Below are positions 24,704-34,279 of a stretch of 64,000 nt of DNA, piece after piece. Positions within the stretch are counted from its first letter, which is position 1. Each line of letters begins with the position of its first letter. The DNA is taken from NCBI RefSeq assembly GCF_000482465.1, contig NZ_KI519420.1:1-64000 (forward strand), read 5' to 3'. This DNA comes from Runella limosa DSM 17973 (GTDB lineage: Bacteria > Bacteroidota > Bacteroidia > Cytophagales > Spirosomataceae). Made by a program: the position numbers and the translations under genes. The notes below the pieces were generated by a model that made no database searches, was not told where the DNA came from, and saw only the letters and a list, made by a program, of their open reading frames with translations.

Positions 24704-27340
24704 ATGCAAAACACCCCACCCGCTTGGCTTGACGCTCTGGTCAAACGATTTCTCCCTTCAGAACTTTACGAAGAACTGTTGGGGGATTTGTACGAGCAGT
24801 TTGCGTTTCAGGTCGAAGAGCTTGGAGCGCAAAAAGCCCGTTGGATGTATTTCTTTGAAGTCATCCGTTTTTGTCGTCCTTATTTTCTGAAACGTCGTTT
24901 TCTCGCCGATTCTAAGTATTCAACTTCTTACACCTACAGCCCCGCTATGATACGCAATTATTTCAAAATCGCTTTTCGTAACCTGTTGAAATACAAAGGT
25001 TACTCGTTTATCAATATCTTCGGTTTGGCGACGGGTATGGCCGTGGCAATGCTCATTGGGCTTTGGGTGTGGGATGAACTGAGTTTTAATAAAAACTTCA
25101 AAAACCACGACCGTATTGGCCGAATAATGGTGCATAATGGCGAAGGGACGTATATGACGAACCCGATTCCGTTGGCCGCCGAGCTGCGCGCTTCGTATGG
25201 TTCTGATTTTAAATATATTGCCATGACTACCTCTACGCAGAAGTATGCGATACTCTCGGGAGACAAAAAATTCTTTCAATCAGGCAGTTTTATGCAGCCC
25301 GATGCGCCCGAACTGTTTGGGTTGGATATGGTGTATGGAACTCGCGCGGGGCTCAAAGACCCTCATTCGATTTTACTTTCTGAATCGCTCGCTAAAAAGC
25401 TTTTTGGTGATGAAAATCCGTTGGATAAAATTGTAAAGATAAAAAATCGGATGGAGGCAAAAGTGGCGGGTGTATATAAGGATTTGCCCAAAAATTCGGA
25501 ATTTCAAGACCTGACCTTTATCGGGCCGTGGGATTTACTGGCTTCTTTTATGACTTTTATGAAAGAGCAAGAAAACGATTGGAACGATAACTCCTACAAG
25601 ATTTATGTTCAGCTTGCTCCTAACGTTGATTTTGCGGGTGTTTCGGCCAAAATTAAAGACATAAAACGGAAGCATTTGGATGCAAAACGCGTCGCGTACA
25701 ATCCCGAATTGTTTGTGCACCCGATGTGCCAATGGCACTTGTATTCCAAGTTTGCCAACCGAAAAAGCGTGATGAGCGACCAACTTGAATTTATTTGGTT
25801 GTATGGCATCATTGGGGTGTTTGTGCTGTTGTTGGCTTGCATCAATTTTACGAACCTGAGTACAGCACGTTCCGAAAAGCGCGCCAAAGAAGTCGGGATT
25901 CGGAAGTCGATGGGATCGCTTCGCCAACAATTGATTGCACAGTTTTTCGGCGAATCGTTCTTGGTTGTTTTTATTGCATTGGGTTTTGCGTTGCTTTTGG
26001 TGCAACTTGCTTTGCCTTTTTTCAATGAGTTGGCCGACAAAGAGATAACGATTTTGTGGTTAAACCCTGTTTTTTGGCTGTCGGTACTGGGCTTTAGCGT
26101 ATTTACTGGCTTATTGGCAGGGAGTTATCCTGCGTTTTACTTATCTTCTTTTCAGCCAATAAAAGTGCTCAAAGGAATCGGTTTTCCATCGTCGCGTTGG
26201 CGGAGAGGAGCCTTTGCACCGACGCCACGAAAAATTTTGGTAGTGATACAGTTTACGGTTTCCATTGTGCTAATCATTGGTACGAGTGTTGTTTATCTCC
26301 AAATCCAGCACGCAAAAAACCGAAACGTGGGTTACGATAAAGAAGGGCTAATGGCCGTCTATATGATTACGCCCGACCTTTACCAAAACTACGAAGTGAT
26401 TAAAAATGAGCTGCTTCAATCGGGCGCAGTAACTAATTTGGCAATCTCTTCTTCTCCCATTACGGATGTGTGGGAAAACCAAAGTGGGTTTGAATGGAAA
26501 GGTAAAGCCCCAGGTTTTGAAGATAATTTTGCGACTTTCCGAGTGACGCACGATTACAGTAAAATCGTAGGGTGGCGGTTTCGGGAAGGACGCGATTTTT
26601 CCAAAAAGTTTTCAACAGACTCTTCGGCCATTGTCATCAATGAGACGGCCGTAAAGTACATGGGCTTGAAAAACCCCATTAATGAAACGGTAAAGTGGAA
26701 CGGAAAAAGCTACGAGGTGATTGGTGTCATCAAAGACATTGTGATGGGTTCGCCCTTTGAGCCGATATTACCTACGGTGTTTTTGTTGGATTACAACAAC
26801 CAATACACGATTAACATCAAACTAAACCAAACAATGGCCACTTCTACCGCCGTTGGCAAAATAGCCGAGGTATTTCAAAAGTACAATCCTGCGGTGCCGT
26901 TTGATTACAAATTTGTGGATGAAGAATACGCCAAAAAATTTGCGAATGAAGAACGTTTGGGCAAAATAGCCTCCATTTTTGCCATTTTAGCGATATTCAT
27001 CAGTTGTTTGGGCTTGTTTGGGTTGGCGTCATTTGTGGCCGAGCAACGTACCAAAGAAATGGGAGTACGCAAGGTACTTGGGGCAACGACTGCCAATTTG
27101 TGGGGATTATTGTCGAAAGATTTTGTGGTGTTGGTGGTTCTTTCGTTGTTTATTGCGTCGCCTATTGCGTATTATTTTATGGGTCAATGGCTACAGAAAT
27201 ACACCTATCACACCGAAATTTCGTGGTGGGTTTTTGCCTTGACGGGCGCAGGGGCTTTGCTAATTACCCTTTTGACCGTCAGTTTTCAGACCATCAAAGC
27301 GGCGCTGATGAACCCTGTGAAGAGTTTAAAATCAGAGTGA
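24704..27340 (+). CDS. P5, orphan MacB/FtsX-type permease with prefix domain
   Basis: 878 residues. The prefix is of the unit-2 type (MQNTPPAWLDALVKRFLPSE, GDLYEQFAFQVEE), and the TM1 region is again nearly identical to P2 and P3. The periplasmic domain differs (MVHNGEGTYMTNPIPLAAEL). After the first FtsX trio there is an extra insertion, GIGFPSSRWRRGAFAPTPRK, where the others have a shorter loop. Second coupling motif KEMGVRKVLGATT. Last gene of unit 2; a strong hairpin follows 8 bp after the stop. Confidence 0.9.
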   Translation: MQNTPPAWLDALVKRFLPSELYEELLGDLYEQFAFQVEELGAQKARWMYFFEVIRFCRPYFLKRRFLADSKYSTSYTYSPAMIRNYFKIAFRNLLKYKGYSFINIFGLATGMAVAMLIGLWVWDELSFNKNFKNHDRIGRIMVHNGEGTYMTNPIPLAAELRASYGSDFKYIAMTTSTQKYAILSGDKKFFQSGSFMQPDAPELFGLDMVYGTRAGLKDPHSILLSESLAKKLFGDENPLDKIVKIKNRMEAKVAGVYKDLPKNSEFQDLTFIGPWDLLASFMTFMKEQENDWNDNSYKIYVQLAPNVDFAGVSAKIKDIKRKHLDAKRVAYNPELFVHPMCQWHLYSKFANRKSVMSDQLEFIWLYGIIGVFVLLLACINFTNLSTARSEKRAKEVGIRKSMGSLRQQLIAQFFGESFLVVFIALGFALLLVQLALPFFNELADKEITILWLNPVFWLSVLGFSVFTGLLAGSYPAFYLSSFQPIKVLKGIGFPSSRWRRGAFAPTPRKILVVIQFTVSIVLIIGTSVVYLQIQHAKNRNVGYDKEGLMAVYMITPDLYQNYEVIKNELLQSGAVTNLAISSSPITDVWENQSGFEWKGKAPGFEDNFATFRVTHDYSKIVGWRFREGRDFSKKFSTDSSAIVINETAVKYMGLKNPINETVKWNGKSYEVIGVIKDIVMGSPFEPILPTVFLLDYNNQYTINIKLNQTMATSTAVGKIAEVFQKYNPAVPFDYKFVDEEYAKKFANEERLGKIASIFAILAIFISCLGLFGLASFVAEQRTKEMGVRKVLGATTANLWGLLSKDFVVLVVLSLFIASPIAYYFMGQWLQKYTYHTEISWWVFALTGAGALLITLLTVSFQTIKAALMNPVKSLKSE

Positions 27341-27347
27341 TTTTAAA

Positions 27348-27388
27348 AGCCAGACGTTCCAAGTCTCAACAACTTGGAACGTCTGGCT
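27348..27388. terminator. bidirectional hairpin after unit 2
   Basis: A perfect 17-bp stem (AGCCAGACGTTCCAAGT and its complement) with a 7-nt loop. It contains the same TTCCAAGT core as the repeats at 16365-16509. It lies between the convergent P5 and isomerase genes and may end both transcripts; the T runs on each side are short. Confidence 0.7.
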
Positions 27389-27399
27389 ACTTTGCCTTT

Positions 27400-28257
27400 T
27401 TACTGCGAGGCTTTCACCCGCGTATAAATTTCGCGGAAGTTTTTCGCACTTTCGGCGATTTCGGGGCCGTTGTTTTCCCAGTGGTACTCGTATTCGGCCG
27501 AAATCGGGCCTTTGAATTTTTGGCGTTTTAATTCACCAAGTACCGCTTCCACTTTACAATCTCCCGTTCCCCAAATCACGTCGTGGTACTTGCCGTCGGG
27601 CGTATCTTTTTTCACATCTTTGAAGTGCATACCAATCACGTGTCCGTTCAATTTTTTCAAACACTCGACGGGGTCAAGTCCTGAACGTACCCAGTGGCCA
27701 ATATCGGCGCAAGCTCCTACGTATTTACTACCTGCAATGGCCGCAATCACCGTGTCGGGATGCCAGTAGCGTGAAGGTTTTGGGTGGTTGTGCAACGCTA
27801 CGTTGATTTTGTATTCTTCCGCCAACTTCCGAATCATGGGCATTTGGGCTGCCGAGGGCTCCGAGTTGATATTGAGCACGCCCATGTCTTTGGCAAACTC
27901 AAACAAAGTTCTCCATTCTTCTTCTGTTTTGGCACCCACTACCCCGTAGGCCACAATGGTAATGCCCTTGTCTTTGATGAGTTTTTTTACTTGTTGACGC
28001 TTGGCCGCATCCATCGTAAAATCCATTTTTCCCTCAATACCGCCCCCAATGGTCTGCCCTGGAAACGCCTCGACGTATTTCAGGCCGCAGCTGTCGATTT
28101 TGCGCAGTGCGTCGGCAAAGGAAAACAAACGAAACGAGTACGATTGAGCGCCTAAACGCCAGCCTGCTTTGTCCTCAGGATTTTTTTGTGCTTGAACAGA
28201 AAATGCGCCTAGCGAAAGCAACAGTCCGCACAAGAAGTATTTGGCAGTATGTTTCAT
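27400..28257 (-). CDS. exported sugar phosphate isomerase/epimerase-like TIM barrel
   Basis: 285 residues. Signal peptide (LLLSLGAFSVQAQ), then an AP-endonuclease-2-type TIM barrel: LGAQSYSFRLFSF, metal/catalytic-type residues in INSEPS, LHNHP, CADIGHW, MHFKDV and SAEYEYHW. Members isomerise or epimerise keto-sugars or act on glycosides in the periplasm; the substrate here is unknown. It is the only gene inside the permease array on the opposite strand and looks unrelated to it. Confidence 0.85.
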   Translation of the reverse strand: MKHTAKYFLCGLLLSLGAFSVQAQKNPEDKAGWRLGAQSYSFRLFSFADALRKIDSCGLKYVEAFPGQTIGGGIEGKMDFTMDAAKRQQVKKLIKDKGITIVAYGVVGAKTEEEWRTLFEFAKDMGVLNINSEPSAAQMPMIRKLAEEYKINVALHNHPKPSRYWHPDTVIAAIAGSKYVGACADIGHWVRSGLDPVECLKKLNGHVIGMHFKDVKKDTPDGKYHDVIWGTGDCKVEAVLGELKRQKFKGPISAEYEYHWENNGPEIAESAKNFREIYTRVKASQ

Positions 28258-28393
28258 AAAATCAATGATTTGTTTTTGGACAAAAGTAAGGAGGCAGCCC
28301 TCTTTACCCTTTGGGAAGGGGTTTTATCCGTGTTTCCAAAGGAATCTGGGGCATCTGTGTTCCTTCTTGAAGAGTAACAAAGTCAAACATCAC

Positions 28394-28429
28394 TGTCCTA
28401 ACGCGTACAAACGTGTCCGATTATGGACA
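28394..28429 (+). promoter_or_regulatory. tandem upstream sites of PadR3 unit
   Basis: Two good copies of the 16-bp inverted repeat, TGTCCTAACGCGTACA (28394-28409) and TGTCCGATTATGGACA (28414-28429), start to start 20 bp, about two DNA turns. The downstream copy ends 65 bp before the TGGCA element, the same spacing as in the P12 unit. Confidence 0.72.
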
Positions 28430-28494
28430 AACAAAATAAACTTGTATGTTATTTATATTGTTGAAAATCAAATGATTGTCTCATTTTTTGTTGC

Positions 28495-28510
28495 TGGCAA
28501 GGTATTTTAT
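28495..28510 (+). promoter_or_regulatory. sigma-54-like promoter of PadR3 unit
   Basis: TGGCAAGGTATTTTAT; the PadR3 start codon is 44 bp after its first T. The -12 GC is missing, as in the other four copies. Confidence 0.58.
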
Positions 28511-28538
28511 CAGCAAAAATAGAAATAATCAACATCGA

Positions 28539-28871
28539 ATGAAACGGACGTACTTAGGAGAATTTGAAGAAATCGTTTTACTCGCCGTGGCTGTACTCAA
28601 CGGCCAAGCCTACGGGGTATTGCTGATGCACGAAATCATTGAACAAACCGACCGCAGCGTTCGCTTGAATCAAGTGCATTCGGCCTTGCAACGGCTCGAA
28701 GAAAAAGGAATGGTTCGTTCGGAAATGGGAGAGCCTACCAACGAGCGCGGCGGACGCCGTAAGCGCTTGTTTTCGGTGACGGCCTTCGGTCAGCGAACGC
28801 TGCATGAAATCCAAGAGGTAAGAGCGAGTTTTTGGCAGCGTCTAACGCCCACGCTCAAATTTTCTGTGTAA
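28539..28871 (+). CDS. PadR3, PadR-family transcriptional regulator
   Basis: 110 residues from the Met of MKRTYLGEFEEIVLL; the open frame extends upstream through the promoter, so this Met is used. Features: LNQVHSALQRLEEKGMV recognition region, NERGGRRKRLFSVT wing. It is closest to PadR4 at the N-terminus. Permease P6 starts 45 bp later, a longer gap than in the other units, with no hairpin. Confidence 0.92.
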   Translation: MKRTYLGEFEEIVLLAVAVLNGQAYGVLLMHEIIEQTDRSVRLNQVHSALQRLEEKGMVRSEMGEPTNERGGRRKRLFSVTAFGQRTLHEIQEVRASFWQRLTPTLKFSV

Positions 28872-28916
28872 ACTTTCAATGCCCCCTATCGTCGCCATGA
28901 CAAAAGACTAAACTCC

Positions 28917-31544
28917 ATGCAGCACCAACCACCTGGCCTTGCCGACCGCTTTTTGCAGTTTTTCTGCGCACCTCATTTATTAGAAGAAGTGCAGGGAGAT
29001 TTGCACGAAGAGTTTGAGTACCAAGTTGAGCGCGTAGGGATACGGCGTGCGCGATGGCGCTATTGGCGCGATGTGCTGGGCTTTTTACAGCCACGGTATA
29101 TCAAACGTAAACCTTCTCAATACCCTCAAACCTATTTATTCAGCCTCAATATGATACGCAACTATTTCAAAATCGCCTACCGAAATCTCCAACGCAACAA
29201 AGCTTACGCTTTTATTAATGTGTTAGGCTTGGCTTTGAGCATGACATGTGGAATCCTCATTTTTACGTTGGTCAACTATCATCTGAGTTTTGACAATTTT
29301 CACAAAAACTCAGATAGAATATACCGTATTGTCACTGAAATGCACATGGAGAATGTTTCCTATGATCGAGGTGTACCAGCTCCTTTGGGACAGGTTGTTA
29401 GAAATGAGCACTCTTTTGGTGAGAAAACAGCCCGAATAGCTACTGTTACCGACCGTCTCATTATTTTAAAAAAAGGGAGTGAACTAATAAAGTTAAAAGA
29501 GCCAGAAGGAATTGCTTTTACCGAGCCAAGTTTCTTTGATATTTTCAATTATCCTTTGCTTCAGGGAAACAAAAACACCGTATTAGTTGAACCCAATACC
29601 GCTATTTTGACCCAAAAAATGGCCAAAAAGTATTTTGGAGACGAGAATCCGATTGGTAAGGAGTTTTGGTTGGAAAATAGAATCGTGTTTACCGTAACTG
29701 GAATTCTAAAAGATTTACCCCCCAACACGGATAGAAAAACCGAGATCTATGTTTCTTATCCTACCCTAAAATCATACAATTCGTGGTTGGCAAGTGATGA
29801 TTCATGGGGAGGGGTGGATGATGCGATGCAGTGTTTTACGCTACTTCGCCCTAATGTTTCGGCAACACAAGCAGAAAATGCGATGGCTCCTTATCCCAAA
29901 AAGTACCGTCCCAGTAGCAAAAATGTCCACCATTATAAATTACAGCCTTTATCTGACATCCATTTCAGCACACTTTATGATGGGCCAATGGATAAACAAA
30001 ATCTCTGGATACTATCCATCATCGGCTTTTTTTTAATCATAACCGCCTGTGTAAATTTTATCAATTTAGCCACCGCCCAAGCACTTAAAAGGTCAAAAGA
30101 AGTAGGAGTACGGAAAGTATTGGGAGGATTTAAAGGGCAGCTTTTCGGGCAATTTATTACAGAAACCGCCATTATTTCAGCGATTAGCGTTGTCATTGCA
30201 ATTTTGCTTTCGTTTTTAATCTTGCCTTATGCTAATGATTTTTTTGACGCTCAAATGTCACTCAACTTGTTCTCGGACAGCCAATTATCCCTTTTTATTG
30301 TAGCTTTGGGAGTGATTGTTACCTTTTTTGCGGGTTCTTATCCCGGGCTTATTCTGGCGGGTTTCCAACCAGTTATTGCCTTAAAAGGGAAATTGTCTCA
30401 TCAAACCATTGGCGGTTTCAACACACGACGTGCATTGATCGTTACCCAATTTGCTATTTCACAGGTACTGATTATTGGTATGGTGGTAGTTATCAGGCAG
30501 ATGCAATATGCCAAGCAATCAGATTTGGGGTTTGATAAAGACGCCATTGTTATGGTTCAGGTAGGAGCCGACTCAACGGATATAAAAATGAAGTCATTGA
30601 AACATGACCTTTCAACCATTGCTGGTGTAGAAAAAATATCACTTTGTCGGGCGGCACCTTCTTCTGGTAATATCTGGACAAATACTATCCGATTTGATAA
30701 TCAGACCGAACAGGTAAATTTCGGAACAAATATGAAAGCGGGCGATGAGGCTTATCTGTCCACTTTTGACTTGGAATTGGTTGCTGGCAGAAATCTTTTT
30801 CCATCTGATTCAGTAAAGGAATTTTTGGTCAATGAGACTTTTACTCGAAAACTCAACTTCAGTTCTCCTCAAGAAGCTATTGGGAAAGTGATTGCAGCTA
30901 ATGGAGGCTCAATGAGGGGTCCTATTGTCGGTATTATCAAAGACTTCCACGATCTGTCTTTTCACGCAGAAATCAATGCGGTAGCCCTCACCACTAACAA
31001 AGACGATTATTCAAACTATGCCATTAAATTAACTATGGCAACAGCTAAAACCACCTTAAACGCTATCGAAAAAGCATGGACAGCAAAATTTCCCGACCAG
31101 ATTTTTGAGTATGAGTTTTTAGATGAAAGCATCGCTCAATTTTATGAAACAGAAGAACGGTTTTTGAAATTGATGACTCTGTTTTCGATCATCGCCATCT
31201 TTATTGGCTGTTTGGGGCTTTATGGATTAGTGAGTTTCATGGCAACGCAGAAAACCAAGGAAATTGGGATTCGGAAAGTATTGGGCAGTAGCCTCGCACA
31301 GATTTTATGGATTTTTGGAAAAGAGTTTGCCCGTTTGATTGTCGTGGCCTTTCTGGTTGCGGCGCCCATTGCGTGGTGGTTTATGAATCAATGGCTGCAA
31401 GATTTTAAGTTTCACATCACGATTCAGCCTTGGATATTCGTAGTAGCCATTGCCATCACGCTGTTTGTCGCTACCCTGACAGTAATTTACGAAGCGACCA
31501 AGGCCGCCTTGGTGAATCCTGTGAAATCGTTGAAATCGGAATAA
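28917..31544 (+). CDS. P6, orphan MacB/FtsX-type permease with prefix domain
   Basis: 875 residues. It has the unit-3 prefix: PPGLADRFLQFFCAPHLLEE, GDLHEEFEYQVERVG, RARWRYWRDVLGF, then a SQYPQTYLFSLN linker. The core is not of the GYSFIN type: RNLQRNKAYAFINVLGLAL, and the first loop has LSFDNFHKNSDRIYRIV. First coupling motif SKEVGVRKVLGGFKGQLFGQF, second KEIGIRKVLGSSLAQI. So its core is nearer to P1 and P12 than to its operon neighbour P7, though they share the prefix. Confidence 0.9.
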   Translation: MQHQPPGLADRFLQFFCAPHLLEEVQGDLHEEFEYQVERVGIRRARWRYWRDVLGFLQPRYIKRKPSQYPQTYLFSLNMIRNYFKIAYRNLQRNKAYAFINVLGLALSMTCGILIFTLVNYHLSFDNFHKNSDRIYRIVTEMHMENVSYDRGVPAPLGQVVRNEHSFGEKTARIATVTDRLIILKKGSELIKLKEPEGIAFTEPSFFDIFNYPLLQGNKNTVLVEPNTAILTQKMAKKYFGDENPIGKEFWLENRIVFTVTGILKDLPPNTDRKTEIYVSYPTLKSYNSWLASDDSWGGVDDAMQCFTLLRPNVSATQAENAMAPYPKKYRPSSKNVHHYKLQPLSDIHFSTLYDGPMDKQNLWILSIIGFFLIITACVNFINLATAQALKRSKEVGVRKVLGGFKGQLFGQFITETAIISAISVVIAILLSFLILPYANDFFDAQMSLNLFSDSQLSLFIVALGVIVTFFAGSYPGLILAGFQPVIALKGKLSHQTIGGFNTRRALIVTQFAISQVLIIGMVVVIRQMQYAKQSDLGFDKDAIVMVQVGADSTDIKMKSLKHDLSTIAGVEKISLCRAAPSSGNIWTNTIRFDNQTEQVNFGTNMKAGDEAYLSTFDLELVAGRNLFPSDSVKEFLVNETFTRKLNFSSPQEAIGKVIAANGGSMRGPIVGIIKDFHDLSFHAEINAVALTTNKDDYSNYAIKLTMATAKTTLNAIEKAWTAKFPDQIFEYEFLDESIAQFYETEERFLKLMTLFSIIAIFIGCLGLYGLVSFMATQKTKEIGIRKVLGSSLAQILWIFGKEFARLIVVAFLVAAPIAWWFMNQWLQDFKFHITIQPWIFVVAIAITLFVATLTVIYEATKAALVNPVKSLKSE

Positions 31545-31553
31545 ATACCACGC

Positions 31554-31580
31554 GTAGGGACGTTGCATGCAACGTCCTAC
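31554..31580. repeat. palindromic repeat after P6
   Basis: Copy of the array palindrome: GTAGGGACGTTGCA joined to a complement missing one C. It lies between P6 and P7 and would form a long hairpin in the mRNA. There is no T run, so it is not a typical terminator. Confidence 0.85.
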
Positions 31581-31591
31581 CAACCATCCCT

Positions 31592-34231
31592 ATGCAGCAC
31601 CAACCACCTCGCCTCGCCGACCGTTTTTTGCAGTTTTTCTGTGCACCTCATTTATTAGAAGAAGTACAGGGAGATTTGCACGAAGAATTTGAGTACCAAG
31701 TTGAGCGCGTGGGTGCGCGGCGCGCTCGTTGGCGCTACTGGCGCGACGTGCTGGGCTTTTTACAGCCACGGTATATCAAACGAAAACCCTCTCAATACCC
31801 TCAAACCTATTTATTCAGCCTCAATATGCTACGCAACTATTTCAAAATCGCGGTTCGGAACTTGTTAAAAAACAAGGGTTATTCTTTTATCAATATCGGT
31901 GGCTTGGCTGTAGGTATGGCCGTGGCTATCCTCAGCGGGCTTTGGGTTTGGGATGAATTGAGTTTCAACCAATATCACCAAAATTATGCGCGGATTGCCC
32001 AAGTGATGATAAAAGAAACGGATGAAGGAAAAGTAGGTTACTCTACTTCTGTGCAGTATCCGTTGGCAACAGAATTAAAAACAAACTATCAAAACAAGTT
32101 TAAACACATCGTAACATCTTCAAATGCAGGAGATTATATTCTGACGGCAGGTGAGAATAAATTCATAAGGAAAGGCCAATTTATGGAAGCAAAAGCACCC
32201 GAAATGCTTTCCCTAAAAATGATTTATGGCAATTGGTCGGGCCTTAATGACCCTCATTCTATTTTGATTTCGGCTTCAACGGCACAAGCATTATTTGGCA
32301 ATACCGACCCACTTAATCAGGTGATGAAAATCAATAATAAATTGGATGTCACCGTTACGGGCGTGTACGAAGATTTACCACTTAATTCAGTATTTAATGA
32401 CATCAACTTTTTGGCACCGTTTGACTTATGGGTATCGGACAATGAGTGGGTGAGGGAATCTGCTAACAATTGGCACAACCATTTTTTGAAAGTGTACGTA
32501 GAGATTCAACCAACGACGGATTTTGAGCGCATTTCCAAAACAATCAAAGATGCTGAACTGAAAAATATTGGTGACTTAAAAGACAAGGTCGCTGAAAATC
32601 CACAGGTATTTTTACATCCGATGCGCAATTGGCATTTGTATCCGTTTAAGAACGGAGCCGTAAATCCCGAACCTACCCAGATGGTTTGGTTAATTGGTAT
32701 TATTGGTGCATTTGTGTTGCTATTGGCTTGCATTAATTTTGTTAATTTAAGTACAGCTCGCTCCGAAAAACGTGCCAAAGAAGTGGGCATTCGCAAGGCG
32801 ATTGGGTCGGTTCAGGGGCAATTAATCAGCCAGTTTTTTAGCGAGTCTTTTTTAGTGGTTCTGCTATCCTTTTTTCTCGCTTTTTTTCTGCTGCTATTTA
32901 CGCTCAATTGGTTCAATGATTTGTCTGCCAAAGCGATAATTATACCTTGGACTAATACTTATTTTTGGTTGTTTTGTCTGCTTTTTATTTTTGTAACTGG
33001 GCTATTAGCAGGTAGTTATCCTTCTTTTTATCTGTCTTCTTTCCAGCCTATCAAAGTTTTGAAAGGGATAAACGTCGTCAATCGCTTTGCATTCGCGCCC
33101 CGAAAAGTCTTGGTTGTTTTTCAGTTTACCATTTCAGTTACCCTCATTATCAGTACGATTGTGGTGTATCGTCAAGTTCAATTTGCTAAAAACCGCCCCG
33201 TGGGCTATACCCGCGAAGGTTTATTGATGTTGGCAATGAAATCTGATGCTTTTTCGGGGAAACATGAGATACTTAGAACTGAACTGAAAAACACAGGTGT
33301 CGTGTCCGAAATATCGGCATCAATGGGACGAATGACGCAGGTGTCTTCCAACAATGATGGTCTGGAGTGGAAAGGGAAGAAGCCCGAACAAGACAAAAGT
33401 TTCAGCACCTTAACCGTTACCCACGAACACGGAAAAACCGTAGGCTGGCAGTTTGTAAAAGGTCGAGATTTTTCGAGGAATTATGCCACGGATTCTTCGG
33501 GTATCGTCATTAATGAAGCTGCCATGAAATACATGGGATTACAAAACCCTCTTGGCGAAACAATCAGTTGGAAGTTTCGCGAAAACACTGCCTACTTTCA
33601 AGTGATAGGTGTCATAAGAGATATGGTAATGGAGTCTCCTTACGAACCTGTCAAACCAGCTGTTTTTTACATAAAATCCGTTAATGGAAAGCCTAACTGG
33701 TTGAATATCAAAATTAATCCATCGGTAAGTTTCCGCCAAGCATTGCCCAAAATTGAGGCTGTTTTTAAGAAAATTGTCCCCACCGTTCCTTTTGATTACC
33801 AATTTGTAGATGAAGAATACAACGCCAAATTTAAAGCCGAAGAACGCATCGGAAAACTGGCTACTTTCTTTGCTGTTCTCGCTATTTTTATTTCCTGCCT
33901 GGGTTTATTCGGACTGGCATCGTTTGTGGCCGAGCAGCGCACGAAGGAAATAGGCATTCGTAAAGTACTGGGTGCTTCGGTCGCTGGTATTTGGCAATTG
34001 TTATCCAAGGATTTTGTAGTATTAGTAATTATATCATGCCTGATTTCGGTGCCTATTTCTTACTATTTCATGGATGGGTGGTTACAAAAATATAATTACC
34101 GAACCGAGGTTTCGTGGTGGATTTTTGGGGTGACCAGTATAGGTGCTTTGGGTATTACATTGCTTACTGTCAGCTTCCAAGCCATCAAAGCCGCCTTGGT
34201 GAATCCCGTGAAATCGTTGAAATCGGAATAA
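31592..34231 (+). CDS. P7, orphan MacB/FtsX-type permease with prefix domain
   Basis: 879 residues from MQHQPPRLADRF; the open frame runs 54 codons further upstream into P6 and the palindrome, which I reject. The prefix is nearly identical to P6 and P8 in DNA and protein. The core is of the GYSFIN type (RNLLKNKGYSFINIGGLAVGMAVAIL), as in units 2 and 4, with ARSEKRAKEVGIRKAIGSVQGQL at the first coupling helix. It is therefore a hybrid of a unit-3 prefix and a unit-2/4-type core. Confidence 0.9.
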   Translation: MQHQPPRLADRFLQFFCAPHLLEEVQGDLHEEFEYQVERVGARRARWRYWRDVLGFLQPRYIKRKPSQYPQTYLFSLNMLRNYFKIAVRNLLKNKGYSFINIGGLAVGMAVAILSGLWVWDELSFNQYHQNYARIAQVMIKETDEGKVGYSTSVQYPLATELKTNYQNKFKHIVTSSNAGDYILTAGENKFIRKGQFMEAKAPEMLSLKMIYGNWSGLNDPHSILISASTAQALFGNTDPLNQVMKINNKLDVTVTGVYEDLPLNSVFNDINFLAPFDLWVSDNEWVRESANNWHNHFLKVYVEIQPTTDFERISKTIKDAELKNIGDLKDKVAENPQVFLHPMRNWHLYPFKNGAVNPEPTQMVWLIGIIGAFVLLLACINFVNLSTARSEKRAKEVGIRKAIGSVQGQLISQFFSESFLVVLLSFFLAFFLLLFTLNWFNDLSAKAIIIPWTNTYFWLFCLLFIFVTGLLAGSYPSFYLSSFQPIKVLKGINVVNRFAFAPRKVLVVFQFTISVTLIISTIVVYRQVQFAKNRPVGYTREGLLMLAMKSDAFSGKHEILRTELKNTGVVSEISASMGRMTQVSSNNDGLEWKGKKPEQDKSFSTLTVTHEHGKTVGWQFVKGRDFSRNYATDSSGIVINEAAMKYMGLQNPLGETISWKFRENTAYFQVIGVIRDMVMESPYEPVKPAVFYIKSVNGKPNWLNIKINPSVSFRQALPKIEAVFKKIVPTVPFDYQFVDEEYNAKFKAEERIGKLATFFAVLAIFISCLGLFGLASFVAEQRTKEIGIRKVLGASVAGIWQLLSKDFVVLVIISCLISVPISYYFMDGWLQKYNYRTEVSWWIFGVTSIGALGITLLTVSFQAIKAALVNPVKSLKSE

Positions 34232-34240
34232 ATACCACGC

Positions 34241-34268
34241 GTAGGGACGTTGCATGCAACGTCCCTAC
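34241..34268. repeat. 28-bp perfect palindrome after P7
   Basis: GTAGGGACGTTGCA followed by its exact reverse complement. The flanking TACCACGC leader is the same as in the P6-P7 copy, so repeat and flank were duplicated together with the gene end. Confidence 0.9.
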
Positions 34269-34279
34269 CAATCATCCCC

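Noticed and set aside
27400-28257. Sugar isomerase as a functional part of the permease array
   Set aside because: It is on the opposite strand, lacks the upstream motif of the array and belongs to an unrelated enzyme family; more likely a bystander.
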